DNA of 7,704 nucleotides. Source: Candidatus Nitrosopumilus sp. (GTDB taxonomy: Archaea; Thermoproteota; Nitrososphaeria; Nitrososphaerales; Nitrosopumilaceae). Positions 1 to 5,563 of this stretch are shown here, piece by piece; within the stretch, counting starts at the first letter, position 1; each line of letters begins with the position of its first letter. Position numbers and translations under genes: made by a program. Where the stretch lies: the NCBI GenBank assembly GCA_013043295.1, contig JABDOO010000093.1, positions 1 to 7,704 of the forward strand, written 5' to 3'. Under the pieces are notes generated by a model. The model was not told the DNA's origin. It saw only the letters and a list, made by a program, of their open reading frames with translations, and made no database searches.

Positions 1-285
1 ATAGTATCTTTAATCTGGGGGCTTGTTTTGATTCTAGGAGTGAATATCACATTACATGATGCAGTATCCATTGAAGATCAAATTACAAATCAAGTTCAAC
101 AGAATGAAATAGTAAATGCGTATAACGCAGAAATAGAAAGATGTGATACTCAATTTACTTATAATTCATCCAGTTGGTCACAATGTTTACAAAATGCTTT
201 AGAATATTTTGAGATAAATTTGCTAGATGAAGAACATTATCAGAAGCTAAGAAATAACCCTGAAATTCTAAACTCAGATTCGTAG
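1..285 (+). CDS. Small exported or membrane-anchored protein, 5' end outside the window
   Basis: The frame is open from base 1 to a TAG at 283-285, giving 94 visible residues. A TTG at 28 could be read as a start, but the codons before it encode IVSLIWGLVL, which continues directly into ILGVNITLHDA. This is a hydrophobic stretch of about 15-18 residues, as in a signal peptide or N-terminal membrane anchor, so the true start is very probably just upstream of the window. After it comes a polar, Gln/Asn/Glu-rich region, probably helical and outside the membrane. It has two cysteines about 15 residues apart, in IERCDTQ and WSQCLQN, which could form a disulfide in an exported protein. I do not recognise the family and propose no function. 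A promoter for the next gene begins about 60 bp after its stop. Confidence 0.6.
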   Translation: MVSLIWGLVLILGVNITLHDAVSIEDQITNQVQQNEIVNAYNAEIERCDTQFTYNSSSWSQCLQNALEYFEINLLDEEHYQKLRNNPEILNSDS

Positions 286-345
286 CAATGATCGATGAAT
301 TATTTATAAGCTAAAAAGTTTAATCCTGAAAACTTTACTCCCAAC

Positions 346-354
346 TTTAATATA
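346..354 (+). promoter_or_regulatory. Box A (TATA) promoter of the HAD phosphatase gene
   Basis: TTTAATATA matches the archaeal TATA consensus. Its centre near 350 predicts transcription start at about 376, leaving a leader of roughly 10 nt before the TTG start at 386. There is no Shine-Dalgarno sequence, as expected for a leaderless or very short-leader transcript. The same nine bases recur at the tusA promoter (2532-2540). Confidence 0.55.
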
Positions 355-385
355 ATTAGCAATTTTTTTCCAGATTAGATATCTA

Positions 386-1036
386 TTGTTAGTAATTTTT
401 GATGTTGAGGGAGTTTTGTATGATGAAGAATATCTCCCTATTCTTGCAGAAAAACTCAACAAACAAGATGAAATTTGGGAAATTACAAAACAAGGAATTC
501 AAGGAAAAATAAATTGGGAAGAAGGCCTAAGAACTAGAGTTGCAGCACTAAAAGGACTAGATGAAAAAATATGTCAGGAAGTCTCTGATGCTTTACCTAT
601 AATGACTGGTGCAAAAGAAGCTTGTAAGGCACTAAAATCTGCAGGATGGAAACTAATGGCAGTATCCGGTGGGTTCACTCTAATGATGCATAGATTACAA
701 AAAGAATTAGATCTTGATTATGTTTATTCTAATGAATTAATTTTCAAAGATGGTAAATTAGATGGTGTAAAAATTAACGTTGATTCTGACAAATCAAAAT
801 CTGCTAGAATAAAAATCGATGAATGGGGTGAAAAAAGAGAAAATGTTGTATGTGTAGTTGATGGTGCAAATGATGTGAAACTCTTTGATATTTGCGGATT
901 GGGAATTGCTTATCGTGCTCAAGATATTGTTAAAGATTTGGCAACAACTACTCTTGAAGAAAAAGACCTTTCCAAAATTTTGGATATTATTAACAAACAC
1001 TACAAATTAGAATTACAAACTATCCCTACTGCATAA
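386..1036 (+). CDS. serB: SerB/ThrH-like HAD phosphatase (probable phosphoserine phosphatase)
   Basis: A 216-residue haloacid dehalogenase-type hydrolase. Motif I is FDVEGVLYD at residues 5-13, with D6 as the presumed nucleophile. Motif II is VSGGF at 93-97 (S94). A lysine at 136 or 138 can serve motif III, and motif IV is DGAND at 159-163. The VSGGF and DGAND forms and the length are typical of phosphoserine phosphatases, which release serine from O-phosphoserine in the cytoplasm. The residue two after the nucleophile is Glu (E8) instead of the usual Asp. The same DxEG form occurs in ThrH, a phosphoserine phosphatase/homoserine kinase of Pseudomonas, so a ThrH-like activity or another small phosphoester is possible. 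The start is TTG at 386: there is no in-frame ATG between the upstream stop at 353 and motif I, and box A lies at a suitable distance. cofE follows 34 nt after the stop and may be cotranscribed. The family call is firm; the substrate is inferred. Confidence 0.75.
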   Translation: MLVIFDVEGVLYDEEYLPILAEKLNKQDEIWEITKQGIQGKINWEEGLRTRVAALKGLDEKICQEVSDALPIMTGAKEACKALKSAGWKLMAVSGGFTLMMHRLQKELDLDYVYSNELIFKDGKLDGVKINVDSDKSKSARIKIDEWGEKRENVVCVVDGANDVKLFDICGLGIAYRAQDIVKDLATTTLEEKDLSKILDIINKHYKLELQTIPTA

Positions 1037-1070
1037 ACAATTTTTTACTTCGATTCTTCAGATATGGTAC

Positions 1071-1796
1071 TTGCAAATTATTCCAATTCATGTTGAAAAA
1101 GAGATTGACCCCTCTGACGATATATCTGATATTATTTTAAAATCAGGAAAACTCAATGATGGCGATATAGTAGTAATAGCACAAAAAATAATCTCAAAAC
1201 AAGAAGGGCGTCTTATAGATCTCTCTAAGGTTTCTCCCTCTTTATTGGCTGAAGGAATAAGTTCTCAATATCAAAAAGATCCTAAAATCACTGAATTGAT
1301 TTTATCGGAATCAAAAAGAATTGTTAGAATGAATAATGGAATTTTAATTGTTGAAACCCATAATGGATTTATTTGTGCAAATGCTGGAATCGATGAAAGT
1401 AATATCGAAAAAGGATTTGCAACTTTACTACCGATAAATTCTGATGAGTCTGCACAAAAAATTAAAAATAAAATTTTAGAGCAATCTGGTAAAAATGTTG
1501 CAATTATTATTTCAGATACTTTTGGTAGACCTTTTAGAATGGGTCAAACAAATCATGCAATTGGTATTTCAGGATTGAATCCAATTTTGGATTATGAAGG
1601 AACCCTTGACTCTTTTGATAAAGTTTTACGTGTTACTGCTATTGCAATAGCTGATGAATTATCTGCTGCATCTGAATTAGTAATGGGCAAGTCTTTGAAA
1701 TGTCCAATTGCAATAATTCGTGACTATTCTTATAAATCTGAGACTCATTTTATTGATGAATTACTTCGTCCTGAGCATGAAGATCTTTTTAGATGA
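1071..1796 (+). CDS. cofE: Coenzyme F420-0:L-glutamate ligase CofE
   Basis: CofE adds L-glutamates to F420-0 with GTP, the last steps in making the polyglutamate tail of coenzyme F420. The 241-residue protein has the usual length of archaeal stand-alone CofE and lacks the C-terminal domain of mycobacterial FbiB. Family blocks in order are ISKQEGR (41-47), CANAGIDESN (102-111), IISDTFGRPFRMGQT (146-160), AIGISGL (163-169) and ADELSAASELVMGK (194-207). The acidic residues and the DTFGR segment match the metal/GTP site of the family. The start is TTG at 1071: the frame upstream has no ATG or GTG, and the ATG at 1064 is in another frame. The start sits where CofE proteins begin. It is 34 nt behind the HAD phosphatase gene, so an operon is possible, although the T-rich stretch at 1041-1047 lies about 26 nt before the TTG and could be a weak box A of its own. 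It faces a convergent USP gene 15 nt away. Confidence 0.92.
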   Translation: MQIIPIHVEKEIDPSDDISDIILKSGKLNDGDIVVIAQKIISKQEGRLIDLSKVSPSLLAEGISSQYQKDPKITELILSESKRIVRMNNGILIVETHNGFICANAGIDESNIEKGFATLLPINSDESAQKIKNKILEQSGKNVAIIISDTFGRPFRMGQTNHAIGISGLNPILDYEGTLDSFDKVLRVTAIAIADELSAASELVMGKSLKCPIAIIRDYSYKSETHFIDELLRPEHEDLFR

Positions 1797-1811
1797 AATT
1801 TAAAATTTCCT

Positions 1812-2288
1812 TTAATTATTTTCAGAATCAATTAGAATCACAGGGCAAGTGACATTTTCAACAATCTTTCTTGACACACTTCCAAGTGACAATAATTTTT
1901 TCATTCCTTTCAATTTTCTTCGTTTAGACATCACAATAAGTTCTACATTATTATTTTCAACAAAATCTAAAATATGCTCAGCCGCATCACCGATCTCTGA
2001 TTTGATTTCAACTGGAATTCCTTTATCTTTGCATTGTTCTGCAGCTTTCTCCATTGCTTTCTCCATGTCTTTTCTAATTTCCTCATTAGCATCATCAATA
2101 CTTTTGTGTAATTCTTCTCGTTCAGATGATGATAACGCAAATGATGGTGGTGTATGTATTGCTTCTACAATATGTAAAATGATAATTTTAGATGAACTAT
2201 CGGCTGCATAAATTGCATGCTTTAATGCAGTGTCCCCAGCTGGGGTTCCTGCATGTGGAACGAGAATGATTTTGTACATAATTAACAT
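1812..2288 (-). CDS. Universal stress protein-like, degenerate nucleotide-binding site
   Basis: A single-domain UspA-fold protein of up to 158 residues. The first strand reads KIILVPHAGTP, the middle (about 50-90) is a long charged helical segment, and the C-terminal part is VELIVMSKRRK, LSLGSVSRKIV and CPVILI. In ATP-binding USPs the first strand ends in VPxDGS and the loop reads G-x2-G-x9-G-S. Here the Asp is Ala (A13), and the two loop glycines are replaced around SKRRKLKG; only the final GSVS remains. It probably does not bind ATP in the usual way. Two starts are possible: ATG at 2288, or ATG at 2279 (residue 4), which gives the typical MYKIILVP beginning and lies about 24 nt from box A, fitting a leaderless mRNA. 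I favour 2279. It is divergent from tusA across 280 bp and convergent with cofE. The specific role is unknown. Confidence 0.85.
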   Translation of the reverse strand: MLIMYKIILVPHAGTPAGDTALKHAIYAADSSSKIIILHIVEAIHTPPSFALSSSEREELHKSIDDANEEIRKDMEKAMEKAAEQCKDKGIPVEIKSEIGDAAEHILDFVENNNVELIVMSKRRKLKGMKKLLSLGSVSRKIVENVTCPVILIDSENN

Positions 2289-2298
2289 TTTTTTCTTT

Positions 2299-2306
2299 TA
2301 AATAAA
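2299..2306 (-). promoter_or_regulatory. Box A (TATA) promoter of the degenerate USP gene
   Basis: On the minus strand this reads TTATTTAA within TTTTTATTTAAAA. With its centre near 2303, transcription should start around 2277-2279, at the inner ATG (2279). This supports the shorter protein and a leaderless transcript. Confidence 0.4.
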
Positions 2307-2531
2307 AACACTATCCCTCTTTATCAAATCTGAATGATTCACTTTGTTAATATTTTGTTCAAATAGTATGAATTTTTTATTTTGATTAAAAAATGACCTA
2401 ATGTAGAGTCAATAATATCTTCCTCAAAAAAGGCCATCAAAAAAATAACCCTCCAATATGTGCCCAATTATTTATTTTAGATATAGCTAAAGCTAATTTG
2501 ATACAGTATATTTTGACAATTTAAAATAGAT
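2307..2531. other. Intergenic spacer between divergent USP and tusA promoters
   Basis: No coding region or structured RNA was recognised here. It is AT-rich and holds two small dyads. One is TGAATGATTCA at 2331-2341, about 25 bp upstream of the USP box A. The other is TAGCT-AA-AGCTA at 2484-2495, about 37 bp upstream of the tusA box A. Either could be a regulator site, but each is short and unproven. A second TATA-like stretch, AGTATATTTT, lies just upstream of the main tusA box A. Confidence 0.3.
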
Positions 2532-2540
2532 TTTAATATA
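2532..2540 (+). promoter_or_regulatory. Box A (TATA) promoter of tusA-cysM
   Basis: TTTAATATA has its centre near 2536 and predicts a start of transcription near 2562, leaving a leader of about 7 nt before the tusA ATG at 2569. No Shine-Dalgarno sequence is seen before tusA. The element is identical to the one before the HAD phosphatase gene. Confidence 0.6.
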
Positions 2541-2568
2541 ACAAATCGCTTTTTGGAATTGATTACTA

Positions 2569-2805
2569 ATGTCTGAATCCCCTGAAAAAAAATTAGATGC
2601 GACTGGATTATTTTGTCCTGAACCTGTGTTTAGAACAAAAATAGAAATTGAAAGAATGCAAGTTGGAGAAATTATTATTGTATCTGCTGATGATCCAGCT
2701 GCAGAAGATGATATTTCAAGATGGGTTACAAGAAATGGTCATGAGTTATTGGATATGTCCAAAGACGGTGAAACCATTACTTTTAAAATTAAAAAGGTGA
2801 AATAG
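2569..2805 (+). CDS. tusA: TusA/SirA-family sulfur carrier protein
   Basis: A 78-residue cytoplasmic protein covering the whole TusA fold. The signature LDATGLFCPEPV at 9-20 carries the single cysteine C16, the site that holds a persulfide in TusA proteins. It is followed by KIEIERMQVGE (25-35) and the second family block ADDPAAEDDISRW (40-52), which matches the ADDPA...DI block of E. coli TusA. TusA proteins receive sulfane sulfur and hand it to tRNA thiolation, molybdopterin synthesis or sulfur metabolism; the acceptor differs between organisms. Here the next gene, 8 nt downstream, is a CysM-like cysteine synthase, so delivery of sulfur for cysteine formation is a reasonable but untested idea. 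The start is ATG at 2569, with box A at the right distance. No second copy or truncation is seen. Confidence 0.9.
   Translation: MSESPEKKLDATGLFCPEPVFRTKIEIERMQVGEIIIVSADDPAAEDDISRWVTRNGHELLDMSKDGETITFKIKKVK
2795..2800 (+). promoter_or_regulatory. Shine-Dalgarno site for cysM inside the end of tusA
   Basis: AGGTGA complements the archaeal 16S rRNA 3' end. It lies within the last codons of tusA, 13 nt before the cysM ATG, which is a slightly long spacing. It supports translation of cysM as the second gene of a shared mRNA, in contrast to the SD-less first gene. Confidence 0.45.
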
Positions 2806-2813
2806 TTCAAATC

Positions 2814-3806
2814 ATGACTACTGTCACTGATACTGATATTTTGAATCGTGTAGGCAATACTCCTCTTGTAAAATTAAATTCTCTTTCCCATGATAAAGTT
2901 GAATATTTTGCAAAATTAGAAGGACACAATCCATTTGGATCTGTAAAGGATAGGGCTGCATATTGGATGATTAAAGATGGTGAAGAAAAAGGAATACTTA
3001 CAAAAGGAAAAAGCATAATCATTGAACCAACGTCTGGTAATACAGGAATTGCCTTAACTGGAATTGCAAATGTATTGGGTTACAAAGTAGAAATTGTAAT
3101 TCCAGAAAAAGCAAGTAATGAAACTAAAGATATTATTAGAAAATTGGGAGCTAAAGTATTTGAAACCAGTGATGACCTGTGCCCCAAAGTAGGTGCCGGA
3201 ACAGATCAAAGTATTGCACTTGCAACATCCATAGCTTCTTCTAGACCTGACACATATTATTCTCCAAATCAGTATGCCAATGAAGCCAATTTCAAGGGAC
3301 ATTATGTTGGAACTGGACCTGAAATTTGGAAACAAACTGAGGGTAAGGTCACTCATTTCTTTACAGGTGTTGGTACTGGTGGAACAATTACTGGCATTGG
3401 TGCATTTCTAAAGGAAAAAAATCCAAATGTAAAAATTATTGGTTGCCAACCCCAACAAAACCATTTAATTCAAGGATGGAGAAATTTTGAAGAATCTGCA
3501 AAGCCTGACTTATTTTTAAAAAGAGAAAGTGTTGTTGATGATTGGGTGTCTGCAAACAACGATGAAGCATTTTCAGTTGTTAAAGAAGTATATTCAAAAG
3601 ATAAACTTCTCATAAGTCCCTCTTCTGCAGCAGTATATGCATGCATGAAAAAATACCCAATTGAAGGGGATGCTTGCGTTGTGGGAATTTTTGCTGATGA
3701 TGGACGAAAATTCAAAAGTGTTTACGCTACTCAGAATGTGATGACTGAAGATGAGTTTGATAATTATCTAAAAGATGCTAAATACATGTCTGAACTTGCA
3801 TATTGA
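2814..3806 (+). CDS. cysM: PLP-dependent cysteine synthase, CysM type
   Basis: A 330-residue fold-type II PLP enzyme that replaces the side group of an activated serine with sulfur to form cysteine. Seen in order: VGNTPLVKL (13-21), NPFGSVKDRAA (39-49) with K45 as the PLP lysine, EPTSGNTGIA (71-80), YANEANFKGHYVGTGPEIW (154-172), the phosphate-cup GVGTGGTITG (185-194) and ISPSSAAV (267-274). SVKDRAA and HYxGTGPE are closer to CysM than to CysK, and there is no C-terminal CBS domain. R223 in QGWRNF lines up by eye with R220 of Mycobacterium tuberculosis CysM, which helps bind O-phosphoserine; E. coli CysM also has Arg near this point, so this alone does not prove substrate choice. O-acetylserine, O-phosphoserine, and free or protein-bound sulfur remain open. 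It starts 8 nt after tusA and almost certainly shares its mRNA. Its stop lies 6 nt from that of a convergent gene. Confidence 0.88.
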   Translation: MTTVTDTDILNRVGNTPLVKLNSLSHDKVEYFAKLEGHNPFGSVKDRAAYWMIKDGEEKGILTKGKSIIIEPTSGNTGIALTGIANVLGYKVEIVIPEKASNETKDIIRKLGAKVFETSDDLCPKVGAGTDQSIALATSIASSRPDTYYSPNQYANEANFKGHYVGTGPEIWKQTEGKVTHFFTGVGTGGTITGIGAFLKEKNPNVKIIGCQPQQNHLIQGWRNFEESAKPDLFLKRESVVDDWVSANNDEAFSVVKEVYSKDKLLISPSSAAVYACMKKYPIEGDACVVGIFADDGRKFKSVYATQNVMTEDEFDNYLKDAKYMSELAY

Positions 3807-3812
3807 ATCTAA

Positions 3813-4295
3813 TTATTCTAAAATCTGTTTCAAATGTTTTTCATAAAATTCTCTAAATGATGTGTTCATATCCATTTCGTGTCTGAGACATTTGTTACTT
3901 TGTTCTGTGATCTTATTTTTGATCTCTTTACTCCACAGGCTTTGCTGTTTATCCTTTGAATCTATAATTGATGGATTATCCTTAATTTTTTCCATAGTTT
4001 CTAGAAGTTCAGAACTTAATTGCCTGAATTTACTTACTCGAAGAAGAAATAATTGCCCTTCTTCTTTATTTACCAAATTCATCATTGCATGAACTTGATT
4101 ATAATATTCTAAACCTTTTTCGTTGTATTTTTTAAAATCTGCCATTCTTTGATTCCAATATTCTTTGGTTACTTTCTCCTCAATTTTATAACTAAATTGA
4201 ATTTCTCCTAACTCCATTCCTAATTTCGCTAATTTATCGCTGTGCTCCTTTGCTAATTTTTTTAAATTATCTGGCTCATGAGTCACTCTTTTCAA
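3813..4295 (-). CDS. Uncharacterised helical, probably coiled-coil protein
   Basis: A 160-residue charged protein, rich in Lys, Glu and Gln, with heptad-like leucines and few helix breakers: LKKLAKEHSDKLAKLG near the N terminus, then a long segment through VSKFRQLSSELLETMEKI (about 87-104). It looks like an all-helical bundle or coiled coil. There is no signal peptide, no membrane segment, one cysteine and no catalytic motif that I recognise. The start is TTG at 4295: the frame is closed by TGA ten bases upstream, the next in-frame start (GTG, residue 4) is poorer, and a purine-rich GAGGG lies 6 nt before the TTG. It lies 23 nt behind the small four-cysteine gene and is probably the third gene of the trxB unit. 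Function unknown; it may be restricted to this archaeal group, which I cannot test here. Confidence 0.7.
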   Translation of the reverse strand: MKRVTHEPDNLKKLAKEHSDKLAKLGMELGEIQFSYKIEEKVTKEYWNQRMADFKKYNEKGLEYYNQVHAMMNLVNKEEGQLFLLRVSKFRQLSSELLETMEKIKDNPSIIDSKDKQQSLWSKEIKNKITEQSNKCLRHEMDMNTSFREFYEKHLKQILE

Positions 4296-4301
4296 TTTAT
4301 T

Positions 4302-4306
4302 CCCTC
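4302..4306 (-). promoter_or_regulatory. Shine-Dalgarno-like site before the helical protein gene
   Basis: On the minus strand GAGGG stands 6 nt before the TTG start at 4295. It partly matches the archaeal GGAGGTGA and helps decide this unusual start for an internal operon gene. Confidence 0.4.
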
Positions 4307-4318
4307 ACAATAAAGAGT

Positions 4319-4531
4319 TTAGATTTTTGATTTCCATTCTTTTTCTGATTCCTTAGAATAATATGACATACATGTCTCACAGAATGAATCCCATTCACTA
4401 ATTCCTAATTCCTCAAAATAATTTACAGACCATTGATAAGTTGGCTCTTTTCTGTATTGAAATTGTTGAATTGTATAGATGTCTTTATGATTAAATTTAT
4501 TCAGGCATTTCTTACATTGAGCATTCTTCAT
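4319..4531 (-). CDS. Small four-cysteine (putative zinc-ribbon) protein coupled to trxB
   Basis: A 70-residue protein with two CxxC pairs, CKKC at 6-9 and CETC at 51-54, separated by an aromatic-rich segment (YTIQQFQYRKEPTYQWSVNYF). Two CxxC knuckles at either end of a small protein are typical of a structural zinc ribbon; alternatively one or both pairs could be redox-active dithiols. The tail (YYSKESEKEWKSKI) is basic and helical. The ATG at 4531 overlaps the trxB stop in TAATG, so the gene is probably translated by ribosomes finishing trxB. Being tied to thioredoxin reductase makes a thiol-redox partner possible, but the fold does not resemble thioredoxin and the CxxC pairs lack the WCGPC context. 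I do not recognise the exact family. Confidence 0.75.
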   Translation of the reverse strand: MKNAQCKKCLNKFNHKDIYTIQQFQYRKEPTYQWSVNYFEELGISEWDSFCETCMSYYSKESEKEWKSKI

Positions 4532-5532
4532 TATTGCTTATCTGCACTTTCAGTAAGATACTTGTCAACATCAATTGCTGCCATACATCCATATCCTGCT
4601 GCAGTGATTGCTTGCCTGTAACTTCTATCGTGAACATCTCCTGCAGCAAAAATGCCTTCCAAATTGGTATGAGTTTTATTTTTTAATACAATATACCCTT
4701 CATCATCCAAATCAATTTGACCCTTGAAAAGTGCAGTATTTGGTTCGTGTCCAATTGCTACAAACAATCCTCCTGCAGGAAGTGGTGTTTCTTCATTAGT
4801 TTTTAGATTTTTCAAAATTGCTTGTTGAATTTTTTGGTCACCTGTGATTTTTGTAACTGCAGAATCAAAATGAAATTTTATTTTTTCATTGTTAAATGCT
4901 CTTTCTTGCATGATTTTACTTGCACGCAATTCTTCTCGTCTGTGTATTACATGTACATTAGTTGCAAATTTGGTAAGAAACGTTGCTTCTTCAATTGCTG
5001 AATCTCCTCCTCCAACTACTATGATTTCTTGATTTCTAAAGAAAGGTCCATCACATGTTGCACAATATGATACTCCTTTTCCACTAAATTCTTCTTCACC
5101 TTCAATACCTAACTTTCTTGGATTTGCTCCTGTTGCAATAATTACTGCACGCCCTTCAAACTCTTCTGATGCTGTTAAAACTTTGAATGGTTTGCGTCTA
5201 AAATCAACATCTACTGCTACATCATCAATAATTGTTGTACCCATACGCTGTGATTGTTTTCTCATCTCGATCATCAAGTCTGGACCCATGATGCCGTTTT
5301 CAAATCCTGGATAGTTTTCAACCTCTGTTGTGTTAACTAGTTGTCCACCCGGAAGTAATCCTGACAAAATTAAAGTATCGTATCCTGCCCTGGAACAGTA
5401 AATTCCTGCAGTATATCCTGAGGGACCTGCCCCTATTATTATCACATCATATTTTGTTTTAATTTTATCTGATTTTATTGGTTCGCTATCTCTAGTTTCA
5501 AGAACTGCTGACCCAGCATCTCCAGCCATCAT
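4531..5532 (-). CDS. trxB: Thioredoxin reductase (NADPH-type, FAD flavoprotein)
   Basis: A 333-residue low-molecular-weight thioredoxin reductase that passes electrons from NAD(P)H through FAD to a thioredoxin-type protein. Seen in order: FAD-binding GAGPSG (34-39), PGGQL (61-65), ATGANPRKLG (133-142), the redox-active CATC (C157, C160), the NAD(P)H-binding GGGDSAIEEA (174-183), HRREELRAS (197-205), typical of NADPH preference, and the second FAD block GIFAAGDV (293-300). The catalytic residues are intact. The N terminus carries about 27 polar residues before YDVIIIGAGP, longer than usual (E. coli TrxB is 321 residues). The start at 5532 is supported by a box A about 26 nt upstream, implying a leaderless mRNA that begins at or next to the ATG; a second ATG follows directly as codon 2. 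The stop overlaps the next gene by one base. An inverted repeat just upstream of box A suggests regulation. Confidence 0.95.
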   Translation of the reverse strand: MMAGDAGSAVLETRDSEPIKSDKIKTKYDVIIIGAGPSGYTAGIYCSRAGYDTLILSGLLPGGQLVNTTEVENYPGFENGIMGPDLMIEMRKQSQRMGTTIIDDVAVDVDFRRKPFKVLTASEEFEGRAVIIATGANPRKLGIEGEEEFSGKGVSYCATCDGPFFRNQEIIVVGGGDSAIEEATFLTKFATNVHVIHRREELRASKIMQERAFNNEKIKFHFDSAVTKITGDQKIQQAILKNLKTNEETPLPAGGLFVAIGHEPNTALFKGQIDLDDEGYIVLKNKTHTNLEGIFAAGDVHDRSYRQAITAAGYGCMAAIDVDKYLTESADKQ

Positions 5533-5555
5533 AATGCTACTGGTCTTAATTTCAA

Positions 5556-5563
5556 TAATTTAA
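5556..5563 (-). promoter_or_regulatory. Box A (TATA) promoter of the trxB operon
   Basis: On the minus strand this reads TTAAATTA. Its centre near 5559 puts transcription start at about 5533, so the trxB mRNA is predicted to be leaderless. Its upstream edge touches the inverted repeat at 5561-5583, where the BRE element for TFB would lie. Confidence 0.5.

Noticed and set aside
315..336. Stem-loop AAAGTTT / AAACTTT with an 8-nt loop after the first gene, as a terminator
   Set aside because: Only A/T-rich pairs apart from one G-C, with no T-run directly after it; a weak structure that could arise by chance.
1795..1809. Hairpin GAAATT-TAA-AATTTC between cofE and the convergent USP gene
   Set aside because: Six AT-rich base pairs with a 3-nt loop, overlapping the cofE stop; too weak to call a terminator.
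1849..2211. Open frame of 120 codons on the plus strand opposite the USP gene
   Set aside because: Low-complexity Ser/Leu/Ile-rich shadow of a clearly conserved USP gene on the other strand, with no promoter or SD.
2484..2495. Dyad TAGCT-AA-AGCTA as an operator of tusA
   Set aside because: Only 5-bp arms, about 37 bp upstream of box A; no second copy found in the window.
3054..3356. Open frame of 100 codons opposite cysM
   Set aside because: Antisense shadow of a strongly conserved PLP enzyme; its composition is not protein-like.
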